Part shown: piece after piece, positions 18,541 through 27,385 of the stretch
Layout: each line of letters begins with the position of its first letter
How positions within the stretch are numbered: position 1 is the first letter of the stretch
NCBI GenBank assembly: GCA_023910605.1
Contig: JAAVVV010000001.1
Coordinates: forward strand, 2,780,698 to 2,844,697
From: Bosea sp. (in: a-proteobacteria)
Lineage (GTDB): Bacteria; Pseudomonadota; Alphaproteobacteria; Rhizobiales; Beijerinckiaceae
Direction of reading: 5' to 3'
Length of the DNA stretch: 64,000 bases
Program-made: the position numbers and the translations under genes
Notes under the pieces: generated by a model
Databases searched by the model: none
The model's input: only the letters and a program-made list of their open reading frames with translations
What the model was told of the DNA's origin: nothing

Positions 18541-19116
18541 TCAATCGCCGGCATCGGCGCCGGTCGGCGTCGTCTCGGCATGGAACATGGCCAGCACGAC
18601 CTTGGCCATCAGGGCCGAGAGCGTCTCGCGTTCGACGAGGCTGAGCGAGGAGAGCATCTCTTCCTCCAGCGCCACGAAACGGGGCAAGGCTTCATCGAAG
18701 ATCGTACGGCCAGCGGGCGTCAGGGAAAGGAACTGCTGCCTGCGGTCGCCATCATCCGTGCGGCGGCCGATCAGGCCCAGCTTGATGAGCTTGTTCACCG
18801 CCCGGCTGAGCGTATTCTTGGGGAAGGCGGTCGAGGAGGCGATCTCGCTCGCGGTGGCGCCGTCCTGCAGGGCCAGCGAGTAGATCACAACGAACTCCAC
18901 ACGGGCCAGCCCGAAGCGCTCGAGCACCCAGCCATAGAGCGGCTGGTTGTAGCGCAGCGCCAGATAGTTGAAGCGCGCCGCGAACCCGCACGGATTGCGC
19001 CACAGCCGCGTATGGGTGAAGGCGTCGAGCCTCTGGCGCGCCAGCAACTCGGCGCCCACGCCATCAGGCGGAGCAGGCGTGCCCGCCAGCGTAACGCGGG
19101 CTTGAAGCTGTTCCAT
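18541..19116 (-). CDS. MarR-family transcriptional regulator
   Basis: 191 residues. The winged helix spans about residues 70-140: LARVEFVVIYSLALQDGATASEIA is helix 1-2, AFPKNTLSRAVNKLIKLGLI is the recognition helix, and RRTDDGDRRQQFLSLTPAGR is the wing with the conserved Asp-Arg. N-terminal extension of about 50 residues. MarR proteins sense small aromatic or amide ligands as dimers. It lies first on the minus-strand operon (16 bp before the creatininase-family gene) and 142 bp from the divergent binding protein, so it likely controls both directions. Confidence 0.88.
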   Translation of the reverse strand: MEQLQARVTLAGTPAPPDGVGAELLARQRLDAFTHTRLWRNPCGFAARFNYLALRYNQPLYGWVLERFGLARVEFVVIYSLALQDGATASEIASSTAFPKNTLSRAVNKLIKLGLIGRRTDDGDRRQQFLSLTPAGRTIFDEALPRFVALEEEMLSSLSLVERETLSALMAKVVLAMFHAETTPTGADAGD

Positions 19117-19258
19117 GTCGAACCTTTCGAGATCGATACGGTAGTATAGCCCGGGAAATTAGTTCCACAAGGAATTGACTGTCGCCAATCTTCGGAATTG
19201 AATGCGGCTGCAGCCTTGTGCCGCGATGGCGTCGGGCGATCTGATTTGGGAGGTTCAC

Positions 19259-20878
19259 ATGCGCTTGTCCGTCTGGTCTTCACGTCGATCCTTCGCTCTT
19301 GGCCTGGTCTGCGCCACGGCGCTGGCCGGCCCCCTCGCCCTCGCTGTCGCGAGCCCTGCCGTCGCCCAGACGCTGACCATCGGCGTGCGTGGCGGCCCTG
19401 ACTCGATCGACCCGCACTTCACCGCCAGCGGCACCCATGCCGAGGCGCTCAAGCATGTCTTCGACACGCTCACCTGGTCCGGCGACGGCCTCGAGATCGA
19501 GCCGCGCCTGGCGGAAAGCTGGAAGCCGATCAACGAGAACACCTGGGAGTTCAAGCTCCGCCGCGGTGTCAAATTCCATGACGGTTCGGATTTCACCGCC
19601 GAAGACGTCAAGTTCTCGATCGAGCGCATCCCTACCGTCTCGGGCCCGAACCCGACCACGATCTACACGCGCCGCGTCCGCGAGGTGAAGATCGTCGACC
19701 CGCACACGGTCCACATCGTCACCGACGGGCCCGCGCCGATCCTTCCGAACGATTTCATCCGCCTGTTCATCGTCTCGCACAAGGCAGCCGCCGGCCTCAC
19801 CAAGGAAACCGCGAACGAGGCCTTCAATTCCGGCAAGGCCGCCATCGGCACCGGCCCCTATCGCTACGTCTCCTGGCAGCCCAAGGGCGACCTGGTGCTG
19901 GACCGCTTCGATGGCTACTGGGGTCCCAGGGAGCCATGGGCGCGCCATGTCCGCAAGGAGATCGCCAATGACGCGGCCCGCGTCGCGCAGCTAAAGGCCG
20001 GCCAGCTCGACCTGATCACGCGCGTCCCGGCCACGGACGTCGCCTCGCTCAAGCGGGACGCCAAGCTGAAGGTGGAGACCATCGACACGGTCTATGTCTT
20101 CAACGTCGAGCTCGACATGCGCGAGAAGGCGTTGAACACCACCGCCAAGGATGGCTCCGCGCTTGCCAGGAACCCCTTCCAGGATGTTCGCGTGCGCGAG
20201 GCCATCGATCTCGCCATCGACCGCAAGGCCCTCGCGGAAGTCGCGATGGAAGGTCTTGGCGCGCCAGTCAGCCAGATGGTGACGCCCTCGATCTTCGGCT
20301 ACAACAAGGCGCTTGGCCCCCGGAAGTTCGATCCGGCCGCCGCCCGCAAACTGCTGGCCGATGCCGGCTACCCCAACGGCTTCCGGACGCAGTTCTCCTT
20401 CACGCAGGATCGCCTTCCGGGCGACCGGCAGGTCGGCACCGGCATCGCGCAGATGCTGGCGGCGATCGGCATCGACGTGCAGGCCAATGCGCAGCCGGCG
20501 GCGGTTTTCTTCCCGGCCCGCACGCGCGGCGAGTTCTCCTTCTCAATGTCGGGCTGGGGCACGCTCACGGGCGAGGCGCACTACACCTTGTCTTCGCTCG
20601 CGCACTCCAACGACAAGGATCGCCGCATGGGCGCATTCAACGTGCTGGGCTACAACAACCCGGCCATGGACAAGCTGTTGCAGGACGCCGCCATCGAGAT
20701 GGATGAGGCCAAGCGCCGCAAATATCTCGAGGACGCCAACGCTCTGCTGGAAAAGGACCGCCAGCGCCTTCCCATCGTCGCCGTGGGCTCCGCCTGGGCG
20801 ATGCAGAAGGACAAGGTCACGATCAAGGCGCGCGTGGACGAGGACACGCTGGCCATGAACATCAAGCCGGCGCGCTGA
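19259..20878 (+). CDS. Peptide-type ABC solute-binding protein (SBP family 5), Tat-like signal
   Basis: 539 residues. The start at 19259 has GGGAGG 5 bases upstream and begins MRLSVWSSRRSFALGLVCAT, a signal peptide with a twin-arginine motif, cleaved near VAQ (residue 37). Family-5 blocks follow: DPHFTASGTHAEALKHVFDT, KLRRGVKFHDGSDFTAEDVK, and the C-terminal RLPIVAVGSAWAMQ. It is divergent from the permease/ATPase operon and is probably its periplasmic receptor. A four-gene operon continues downstream with 5 bp and overlapping junctions. Confidence 0.92.
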   Translation: MRLSVWSSRRSFALGLVCATALAGPLALAVASPAVAQTLTIGVRGGPDSIDPHFTASGTHAEALKHVFDTLTWSGDGLEIEPRLAESWKPINENTWEFKLRRGVKFHDGSDFTAEDVKFSIERIPTVSGPNPTTIYTRRVREVKIVDPHTVHIVTDGPAPILPNDFIRLFIVSHKAAAGLTKETANEAFNSGKAAIGTGPYRYVSWQPKGDLVLDRFDGYWGPREPWARHVRKEIANDAARVAQLKAGQLDLITRVPATDVASLKRDAKLKVETIDTVYVFNVELDMREKALNTTAKDGSALARNPFQDVRVREAIDLAIDRKALAEVAMEGLGAPVSQMVTPSIFGYNKALGPRKFDPAAARKLLADAGYPNGFRTQFSFTQDRLPGDRQVGTGIAQMLAAIGIDVQANAQPAAVFFPARTRGEFSFSMSGWGTLTGEAHYTLSSLAHSNDKDRRMGAFNVLGYNNPAMDKLLQDAAIEMDEAKRRKYLEDANALLEKDRQRLPIVAVGSAWAMQKDKVTIKARVDEDTLAMNIKPAR

Positions 20879-20883
20879 GCGCA

Positions 20884-21840
20884 ATGTCCGGATTGGCGCT
20901 GGGCCTGCATGGAGGCTGCGGGACACTCGACCGCAGCCTCATGAGCGAGGCCGAATGGACCGAAAGCCGCGAGCATATCGCAGCCGCCCTGCGTGCCGGC
21001 TGGCGCGTGCTGGCGGCGGGCGGCCACTCCCTCGACGCGGTCCAGGCCACGATCATGGTTCTGGAAGACAGCCCGCATTTCAATGCAGGCCATGGCGCGG
21101 CCCTGACCGAGGCGTCGACCCACGAGCTTGACGCCTCGATCATGGATGGGGCGACGCTGGCGGCTGGCGCCGTATGCGCCACCACACGCATCCGCAACCC
21201 GATCGCCGCGGCGCGGGCGCTGCTGGACCGGGGGCAGGTTCTGCTGCTGGCAGGCCCGGCGGCCGATCACTTTGCCGAAACGGTCGGGCTGACAATCGTC
21301 GAGCCTTCCTACTTCACGACAGCGCGGCGCGTGGAAACGCTCGCCACGCTCAAGCGCCGCGCCGCCGAAGGCACTGCGGCCAGGGCGTCGGAGGCCGAGA
21401 AGCACGGCACGGTCGGCGCCGTGGCGCGTGATGCGAACGGCAACCTCGCGGCCGGCACCTCGACCGGCGGCTTCAACAACAAGCCGGTGGGCCGGGTGGG
21501 CGACTCGCCCATCATCGGCGCGGGCACCTATGCCCGCAACGGCGTCTGCGCCGTATCCTGCACGGGCATGGGCGAGTACTTCATCCGCAACGTGGCGGCC
21601 TATGATGTCGCCGCGCGGATCATGTATGGCGGCGCGAGCGTCGCCAGTGCGGCCGGCAAGCTCGTCCACGAGGTCATCGCCAGCCACGGCATCGGGGCAG
21701 GCATGATCGTGCTGGGCGCGACAGGCGATCCCATCGCACCATTCAACACGCTCGGCATGTATCGCGGCTGGGTCGGCGCCGATGGCGAGATGGTGGTTGC
21801 AACCCACCAGGAACTGCACTGGCAAGGACGCGCGGCATGA
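20884..21840 (+). CDS. Isoaspartyl peptidase / plant-type L-asparaginase (Ntn hydrolase, family T2)
   Basis: 318 residues, the usual length for the precursor. HGGCG near the N-terminus (residues 9-13) and the autocleavage site KHGTVGAVARD (Thr near residue 177 becomes the N-terminal nucleophile of the beta chain) are both present, as is the substrate-binding GVCAVSCTGMGEYF region. The enzyme cleaves isoaspartyl dipeptides or asparagine after self-processing in the cytoplasm. It follows the binding protein by 5 bp, which hints that the transported compound is a beta-aspartyl-type or other modified amide. Confidence 0.9.
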   Translation: MSGLALGLHGGCGTLDRSLMSEAEWTESREHIAAALRAGWRVLAAGGHSLDAVQATIMVLEDSPHFNAGHGAALTEASTHELDASIMDGATLAAGAVCATTRIRNPIAAARALLDRGQVLLLAGPAADHFAETVGLTIVEPSYFTTARRVETLATLKRRAAEGTAARASEAEKHGTVGAVARDANGNLAAGTSTGGFNNKPVGRVGDSPIIGAGTYARNGVCAVSCTGMGEYFIRNVAAYDVAARIMYGGASVASAAGKLVHEVIASHGIGAGMIVLGATGDPIAPFNTLGMYRGWVGADGEMVVATHQELHWQGRAA

Positions 21841-22883
21841 CTGACAAGCCTGTTCTCATCTGGGGAGCCGGCGCCATCGGCGGCACGCTCGGCGCCTGCT
21901 GGGCGCGCGCGGGCGCATCCGTCCTCATGGTCGACATCGTGGCCGAGCATGCGCAAGCGTGCAGCACACGGGGCCTCGCCATCAGCGGGCCGGTCGAGAG
22001 CTTCACCCAGATCGTCCCCACGGTGACGCCGGACCAGCTCACGGGCACCTTCGATGTCATCGTCCTCGCAGTAAAGGCGCAGGCGACGGAAGCGGCGGCC
22101 CGCCAGCTTGCTCCTCATCTGGCGCCCGGAGGCTTCGTGCTGTCGGCCCAGAACGGCCTCAACGAAATCGCGATCTCGCGCATCGTGGGGCCCGAGCGCA
22201 CCATGGGCTGCTTCGTGAACTTCGGCGCCGACTGGCTGGGGCCGGGCGAAATCCTGTTCGGCAATCGCGGCGCCGTGGTCGTCGGCGAGATTGACGGAGC
22301 ACCACGTGAACGGACGGTCGAGATGCATCGCAAGCTGCAGATCTTCGAGCCGGCCGCGGTCCTGACCGACAACATCTGGGGCTATCTGTGGGGCAAGCTT
22401 GCCTATGGAGCCATGCTGTTCGCCACAGCCCTCACCACCGATTCCATGACGGCCAACTTCGAGGACCCGCGCCGCACTATCGTCTTTGACAGGCTTGGCC
22501 GCGAGGTTATGGCCGTGGCGGCCGCGCGCGGGGTGACGCCGATCGGCTTCAACGGCTTCGATCCAGCCTGCTTCGCGCGCGGTGCGTCAGCCGAGGGCTC
22601 GCGCGCCTCCATCGCGGCGCTGGCTGAATTCAACCGCCACACCGCCAAGACCCACACAGGCATCTACCGCGACCTCGCGATCAGGAAGCGCAAGACCGAG
22701 GTCGATCCCCAGATCGGGATCATTGCCGAACTGGGCCGCGAGGCCGGCGTCGCGACGCCGGGAATCGCGCATCTCGTGGCGCTGATCCATGACATCGAGG
22801 ATGGCCGTGCGCCGATGGCGTTCGAGACCTTCGCAAAGCTGATCGAAACCTGCGAGGCAGCCCGCCATGCACATCCGCTTTGA
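21837..22883 (+). CDS. Ketopantoate reductase (PanE/ApbA)-family NAD(P)-dependent reductase
   Basis: 348 residues. The Rossmann motif is IWGAGAIGGTLGACWARAG (residues 8-26), followed by VIVLAVKAQATEAA and an SAQNGLNE block, then the C-terminal helical domain with the catalytic Lys region LWGKLAYGAML. It is longer than PanE (about 300) and sits in a catabolic operon, so a 2-oxo or beta-hydroxy acid reaction other than pantoate synthesis is likely. Its start overlaps the isoaspartyl peptidase stop by four bases and its end overlaps the next SDR. Confidence 0.85.
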   Translation: MTDKPVLIWGAGAIGGTLGACWARAGASVLMVDIVAEHAQACSTRGLAISGPVESFTQIVPTVTPDQLTGTFDVIVLAVKAQATEAAARQLAPHLAPGGFVLSAQNGLNEIAISRIVGPERTMGCFVNFGADWLGPGEILFGNRGAVVVGEIDGAPRERTVEMHRKLQIFEPAAVLTDNIWGYLWGKLAYGAMLFATALTTDSMTANFEDPRRTIVFDRLGREVMAVAAARGVTPIGFNGFDPACFARGASAEGSRASIAALAEFNRHTAKTHTGIYRDLAIRKRKTEVDPQIGIIAELGREAGVATPGIAHLVALIHDIEDGRAPMAFETFAKLIETCEAARHAHPL

Positions 22884-23622
22884 GGGGCGCACAGCCCTCG
22901 TCACCGGAGCCGCGCAAGGCATCGGACAGGCCATCGCGCTCGCGTTGAGGGAGGCTGGCGCGCGCGTGTTCGCGGCCGATCTCGACAAGACCCGGCTGGA
23001 GGCCTTCACCGACGCCAACGGGCTGGAGGCGCTGGCGCTCGACATTGGCCGCCGCACCGCTTGTCAGGACGCGATTGCGGCGCTGCTGTCGCAGGCAGGC
23101 CGGCTCGACATCCTCGTCAATGCCGCCGGCGGCGTGCGCGGACAGACGGGCGGTCCGGTCTCCGCCGTGACGGAGGATGGCTGGCGCGCCATCTTCGAGG
23201 CCAATGTCGACGGCGCCATGTGGCTTGCGCAGGCCGCCAGCGCGCCGATGCAGGCCAGCGGCTGGGGCCGTATCGTCAACATCGCATCAGGCGCCGGGCT
23301 GCGACCAAGCCTTACAGGCATCCAGGCCTACACCGCCGCCAAGCATGCGCTGGTCGGCCTGACGCGGCAGCTCAGCCAGGATCTCGGACCATTGGGCATC
23401 ACCTGCAATGCCGTCGCCCCCGGCTTCGTGCGCTCGAACCCGACCACCGAACGCCAATGGCAATCCTATGGTGAGGATGGTCAGGCGCGGCTGATCGCCG
23501 GCATCCATACCAGACGCCTCGGCACGGCGGAGGACATCGCCAACGCGGTGCTGTTCCTCGCCAGCGAACAGGCTGGCTGGATCAGCGGCCAGATCCTGTC
23601 GGTGGATGGCGGGCGCTCCTGA
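22867..23622 (+). CDS. Short-chain dehydrogenase/reductase
   Basis: 251 residues. Cofactor motif VTGAAQGIGQAIAL (residues 12-25), Asp at the end of strand 2 (AADLDK) suggesting NAD(H), NAAGG, active-site Ser in NIASGAG, and YTAAKHALVG for the Tyr/Lys pair. It overlaps the preceding reductase gene by 17 bp and is last in the plus-strand operon. Confidence 0.9.
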   Translation: MHIRFEGRTALVTGAAQGIGQAIALALREAGARVFAADLDKTRLEAFTDANGLEALALDIGRRTACQDAIAALLSQAGRLDILVNAAGGVRGQTGGPVSAVTEDGWRAIFEANVDGAMWLAQAASAPMQASGWGRIVNIASGAGLRPSLTGIQAYTAAKHALVGLTRQLSQDLGPLGITCNAVAPGFVRSNPTTERQWQSYGEDGQARLIAGIHTRRLGTAEDIANAVLFLASEQAGWISGQILSVDGGRS

Positions 23623-23637
23623 GGAAGAGGAACCGGT

Positions 23638-24255
23638 TCACTCCGGGCGCAGCACGATCTTGGCGGCGGGCATTATCCCCGCGTCGATCGCGGCGAAGGC
23701 TGCGGCCCCTTGCGACAGCGGGCGCTGCTCGGTCCAGCCAAGCGCGCCGAGCTGCCGCCGGGCGAGCGCATCGACCGTCTGCTGAAAGTCCGCCGGCGTG
23801 TAGCAGCAAGACCCGGTGAAGGTGATTTCCTGGAGCGTGAGCTTGCGCACATCCAGACCGTCCGCACCCGGCAGCAGGCCCAGATGCACGATCACGCTGC
23901 GGACCGCATGCCAGGACACCACGACCGGCTCTGCCAGCGCAGCATGTTCAAATGGCATGTCATCGGGAATCGACACAGCATTGCGTCCGGGCACGCGCAC
24001 CAGCCCGGCGAAGGCGCCCGGCCGGGGCGGCATGGAGAGGATCTGCCGCGTGGGCGAAAGATGCCAGCGCCCCTCCAGCGCAAAGGGGCAGGACGGATCG
24101 ACGACAAGCGGATCGGCCAGGCCGCAGCGCTCAAGCTCATCGCGCAGGTGCGGGGCGAAGCCTGCGAGATGCACACCGAGTTGCCGGTGGAGCTCGTGAT
24201 CCGCCGCTCCTGCGCCCGGCCCGCGTGACCCGCGCCTGCGCGGACGGCGCCACCG
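23638..24255 (-). pseudogene. Zinc-dependent alcohol dehydrogenase (MDR family) remnant with internal deletion
   Basis: The frame reads ADHELHRQLGVHLAG and FAPHLRDELERCG, then AALAEPVVVSWHAVR, all typical of the catalytic domain of threonine/sorbitol-type MDR dehydrogenases. Directly after SWHAVR the protein jumps to SVIVHLGLLPGADGLDVRKL, which belongs after the nucleotide-binding domain, so about 100 residues including the GxGxxG motif are missing. The N-terminal zinc region is also gone (no CGxC cluster in the frame upstream of 24174). It cannot bind cofactor. It converges with the SDR operon with 15 bp between stops. Confidence 0.72.
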
Positions 24256-24266
24256 CGCGCCACGCC

Positions 24267-25307
24267 TCAGAGGCCTTGCACCTCGATATGGCAGGCAAGG
24301 TCCACCATGCGGCAGGCATAACCCATCTCGTTATCATACCAGGCATAGACCTTGAGCATGGTGCCGTCGGTGACGAGGGTCGAGAGACCGTCCACGATGG
24401 CCGAGCGGCTGTCGCCCCGATAGTCCACCGACACCAGCGGCCGCGGCTCGAAGCCGAGGATTCCGGCCAGCGGCCCGGCCTCGGCCTGGCGGAAAAGCGC
24501 GTTCACCTCATCCGCCGTGACGGCGCGGGCCATCTCGAACACGCAGTCGGTGAGCGAGGCGTTCAGCACCGGCGCGCGCACGGCATGGCCGTTCAGCTTG
24601 CCCTTGAGCTCGGGATAGATCAGCCCGATGGCCGTGGCGCTGCCGGTCGTTGTCGGCTGCAGCGAAAGCATGGCCGAGCGGGCCCGGCGCAGATCCTTGT
24701 GCGGCGCATCGACCACGACATTGGTGTTGGTCGGGTCATGGATGGTGGTGATCTGCCCATGACGGATGCCTATGGCCTCGTGCAGCACCTTGACCACGGG
24801 AGCGAGGCAGTTGGTGGTGCAGGAGGCGGCCGTCACGATGTCATGGCGGGCGGGCTCGTAAAGCTGCTCGTTCACACCGACCACGATGTTCAGCACGCCA
24901 TCCACCTTGACCGGCGCCGCGACGATGACGCGCTTCGCGCCGCCCCGCAGGTGGCCCTCGATAGTCGCGCGGTCGAGAAACTTGCCGGTGCATTCCAGGA
25001 CCACATCAACGCCGAGATCGCCCCACGGAATGTCGGCGCTGGCCTTATGCTCGGAGAAGCCGACCTTGCGTCCGTCCACCGCGACATGGCCCTCGCCCGA
25101 ATTCAAGCGGCCATGCCAGCGCCCCTGGATGGAGTCGAATTCGAGCAGATGCGCCGTCGCGGCCGCGCCGCCCTTGATCTCGTTGACGTGGACGATATCG
25201 AGCCGGTTGGCCGCGCGAGGGTCGCCCTCCACGCGCGGCACGCCGCCAAGTCCCGCCCTGAACGCCAGGCGGCCGATGCGGCCCATGCCGTTGATCCCGA
25301 CCCTCAT
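24267..25307 (-). CDS. Glyceraldehyde-3-phosphate dehydrogenase homologue, ArsJ-associated type
   Basis: 346 residues. The N-terminal motif is [15 protein letters not shown], the catalytic Cys is in [11 protein letters not shown] (residue about 160), and the C-terminus has [15 protein letters not shown]. Specific features are the INEIKGGA segment and [13 protein letters not shown], which I associate with the GAPDH clade encoded next to arsJ that makes 1-arseno-3-phosphoglycerate. No arsJ or arsR is present here, so arsenate detoxification is only one option; an ordinary glycolytic role is the alternative. The conserved Trp of DNEWGY is Met. Confidence 0.88.
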   Translation of the reverse strand: MRVGINGMGRIGRLAFRAGLGGVPRVEGDPRAANRLDIVHVNEIKGGAAATAHLLEFDSIQGRWHGRLNSGEGHVAVDGRKVGFSEHKASADIPWGDLGVDVVLECTGKFLDRATIEGHLRGGAKRVIVAAPVKVDGVLNIVVGVNEQLYEPARHDIVTAASCTTNCLAPVVKVLHEAIGIRHGQITTIHDPTNTNVVVDAPHKDLRRARSAMLSLQPTTTGSATAIGLIYPELKGKLNGHAVRAPVLNASLTDCVFEMARAVTADEVNALFRQAEAGPLAGILGFEPRPLVSVDYRGDSRSAIVDGLSTLVTDGTMLKVYAWYDNEMGYACRMVDLACHIEVQGL

Positions 25308-25396
25308 CGCACTGCCTCCCCGCCTGACGCCCTCTCATCCTGCCAGGTTGTGACAGGTTCATGACAAAGAAGGACGCAAGCCTGTGAGGGACGCCT

Positions 25397-25621
25397 TCAG
25401 AGGGCGGCGTGATATGGCTCACATCCCTGTCCCCCGAACAGGATGCGCCCGCCCGAGATCGGCGGAAAGCCCGCAATAGCGCGCAGCAAGGTTGTCCTGC
25501 CGCACCCGGATGGGCCCGGCAGCGTGAAGAAGCTGCCATTCCCGATCGCGAGCGAGAACCCGTCGACGACGCGATTGCCGCCATAGGCCACGCCAAGATT
25601 CGCGATCACGATCGCGACCAT
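25397..25621 (-). pseudogene. ABC transporter ATPase, N-terminal fragment
   Basis: 74 codons that match the start of a PotA/FbpC-type ATPase: NLGVAYGGNRVVDGFSLAIG, a Walker A variant GPSGCGRTT (Lys replaced by Arg) and ISGGRILFGGQ. The sequence then shifts frame: the neighbouring frame continues DVSHITPPSEGVPH, the expected next block, and then homology stops. Signature and Walker B motifs are missing, so it is non-functional. It lies between the GAPDH and an FCD regulator, marking a deletion scar of a lost transporter. Confidence 0.72.
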
Positions 25622-25633
25622 GAATTCACTCGC

Positions 25634-26326
25634 CTATGTCGCCGCCGACCGCCGGCCCATCATGGCCGACAGGTCGGCGTGAACCTGCGCGATGTGCCGC
25701 TCCAGCACGGCGCAGGCAGATTCGTGATCGCGCATGCGGCAAAGCGCGATCAGATCGCCATGCTCGACCTCGGCGCGGCGCCACTGGGCCTCTCCCGCAA
25801 GCTGGAGCCGGGTGTAGCGCTCGCTCGCCGTGAGAAGATTGGCAACGATCGAAGCGGTGCGCGGCAGGCCGGCATGGCGATAGAGCGCCATGTGCAGTTC
25901 GGCGTTCAGCAGGCCCCATTGCGCAGCATCGCCGCTGCGGATGGCGGCGCCGAACTGATCCTGGATGCGCTTGAGATCGCTGAAGTCCTCATCTGTCAGA
26001 TGGGGCCCCGAATGCCGCAGCAGGCGCGTCTCGAGCAACCCCCTCAAGGTGAAGATGTCGTCCACTTCCGCCTGGGAAAGCCCCGTCACGACCGCGCCCT
26101 TGTGCGGAATGATGCGCACCAGCCCCTCGGCCTCGAGTTGCAGCAGCGCCTCGCGCACTGGGATGCGGCTCACCCCGAACTGCGCCGCCAGCGCATCCTG
26201 CCGAAGCTGCGCGCCCGAGGGCTGCGCGCCGCTCAGCACGTCATCGCGCAACTGCGTGCTGATGGCCGAGGCGATCGTGCGGTGTTTCAGGGCGAGGATC
26301 ATGCTGGCAGGTCTGCGAGGGCGCAT
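25634..26326 (-). CDS. GntR-family regulator with FCD domain
   Basis: 230 residues. Winged helix about residues 15-80 (AAQFGVSRIPVREALLQLEAEG), FCD domain after residue 90 with ligands in NAELHMALYRHAG and a C-terminal ERHIAQVH. It is divergent from the DapA-family gene with a strong 21-bp palindrome 12 bp before its own start, so it probably autoregulates and controls the aldolase. The effector is likely a sugar acid or 2-oxo acid. Confidence 0.9.
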   Translation of the reverse strand: MRPRRPASMILALKHRTIASAISTQLRDDVLSGAQPSGAQLRQDALAAQFGVSRIPVREALLQLEAEGLVRIIPHKGAVVTGLSQAEVDDIFTLRGLLETRLLRHSGPHLTDEDFSDLKRIQDQFGAAIRSGDAAQWGLLNAELHMALYRHAGLPRTASIVANLLTASERYTRLQLAGEAQWRRAEVEHGDLIALCRMRDHESACAVLERHIAQVHADLSAMMGRRSAAT

Positions 26327-26338
26327 CTTGACTTGCCA

Positions 26339-26359
26339 ATTTTATACAATGTACAAAAT
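26339..26359. promoter_or_regulatory. Operator-like 21-bp palindrome for the FCD regulator
   Basis: Arms ATTTTATACA and TGTACAAAAT surround a central A; nine of ten positions are symmetrical. It stands out as AT-rich in GC-rich surroundings and lies in the 117-bp space between the regulator and the DapA-family gene. GntR/FCD proteins bind such short palindromes. Position so near the regulator start suggests autorepression. Confidence 0.68.
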
Positions 26360-26443
26360 GAGGCTTGCAAGCCCGATCTTGGCAAGCCTTGAACCGGGCC
26401 AGCACGCGCCGCTCGGTGCGCGCCGGAAGCACAGGACACTGAC

Positions 26444-27385
26444 ATGACCGCCAGCATCTTCAGCGGAACGATCCCTGCCCTCATGACGCCGTGCAAGCCT
26501 GACCGCACGCCGGATTTCCCCATGCTGGCGAGGGAGGGCCGCCGCCTGTGCGACGCCGGCATGTCGGCCGTGGTCTATTGCGGCTCTATGGGAGACTGGC
26601 CGCTGCTCACCGACGAACAGCGCATCGAGGGCGTCGAGGCGCTGCTGAAGGCTGGCGTGCCCGTCATCGTCGGCACCGGCGCGCAGAATCCGGCGCGGGC
26701 AGCCGCGCTGGCGGCGCATGCCAAAAAGGCCGGCGCGCATGGGCTGATGGTTATCCCGCGCGTGCTGTCGCGCGGCTCATCCCCGGTCGCGCAGGAAGCG
26801 CATTTCGCAGGCATCCTTGACGCGGCCGTGGACCTGCCGGCCGTGATCTACAATAGCCCCTATTACGGCTTCGAGACCAAGGCCGAGCTTTTCTTCCGGC
26901 TCAACGCGCGCTTTCCGCATCTTGTCGGCTTCAAGGAATTCGGCGGCGCCGCCGCGCTCTCCTATGCGGCCGAGACGATCACCGGGCGCGACCCCTCACT
27001 GACATTGATGGTCGGCGTGGACACGCAGGTCTTCCACGGCTTCGTGAACTGCGGCGCGAAAGGCGCCATCACAGGCATCGGCAACGTGCTGCCCAGGGAA
27101 GTGCTGCATCTGGTCGCCCTGTGCGAAGAGGCTGCCGCTGGCGATGTCGCCGCGCGGCGAAAGGCGGCGGAGCTCGAAAAGGCGCTGATGGTCCTGTCCA
27201 CCTTCGATGAAGGCCCGGATCTGGTCCTGTACTACAAGCATCTGATGGTGCTCGAAGGGCACGAGGCCTACAGCCTCCATATCAACCCCACCGACGCGCT
27301 CTCGCCGAGCCAGAAGACCTTCGCCGGAACCCAGCTTGCGCTGTTCAAGCGCTGGTATGCAGCGTGGTCGAACGACCACCGCTGA
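26444..27385 (+). CDS. Dihydrodipicolinate synthase/N-acetylneuraminate lyase (DapA) family aldolase or dehydratase
   Basis: 313 residues, a TIM-barrel class I aldolase. The family layout is present: GTIPALMTPC at the N-terminus, GSMGDWPLLTDEQR replacing the usual GTTGE, GTGAQNPARA, the barrel Tyr in VIYNSPYYG, and the Schiff-base Lys in LVGFKEFGG (near residue 166). Divergence from DapA at the GTTGE site means lysine synthesis is unlikely; pyruvate-dependent cleavage or dehydration of a sugar acid or hydroxy-acid is more probable. Regulated by the divergent FCD protein, by position. Confidence 0.88.
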   Translation: MTASIFSGTIPALMTPCKPDRTPDFPMLAREGRRLCDAGMSAVVYCGSMGDWPLLTDEQRIEGVEALLKAGVPVIVGTGAQNPARAAALAAHAKKAGAHGLMVIPRVLSRGSSPVAQEAHFAGILDAAVDLPAVIYNSPYYGFETKAELFFRLNARFPHLVGFKEFGGAAALSYAAETITGRDPSLTLMVGVDTQVFHGFVNCGAKGAITGIGNVLPREVLHLVALCEEAAAGDVAARRKAAELEKALMVLSTFDEGPDLVLYYKHLMVLEGHEAYSLHINPTDALSPSQKTFAGTQLALFKRWYAAWSNDHR

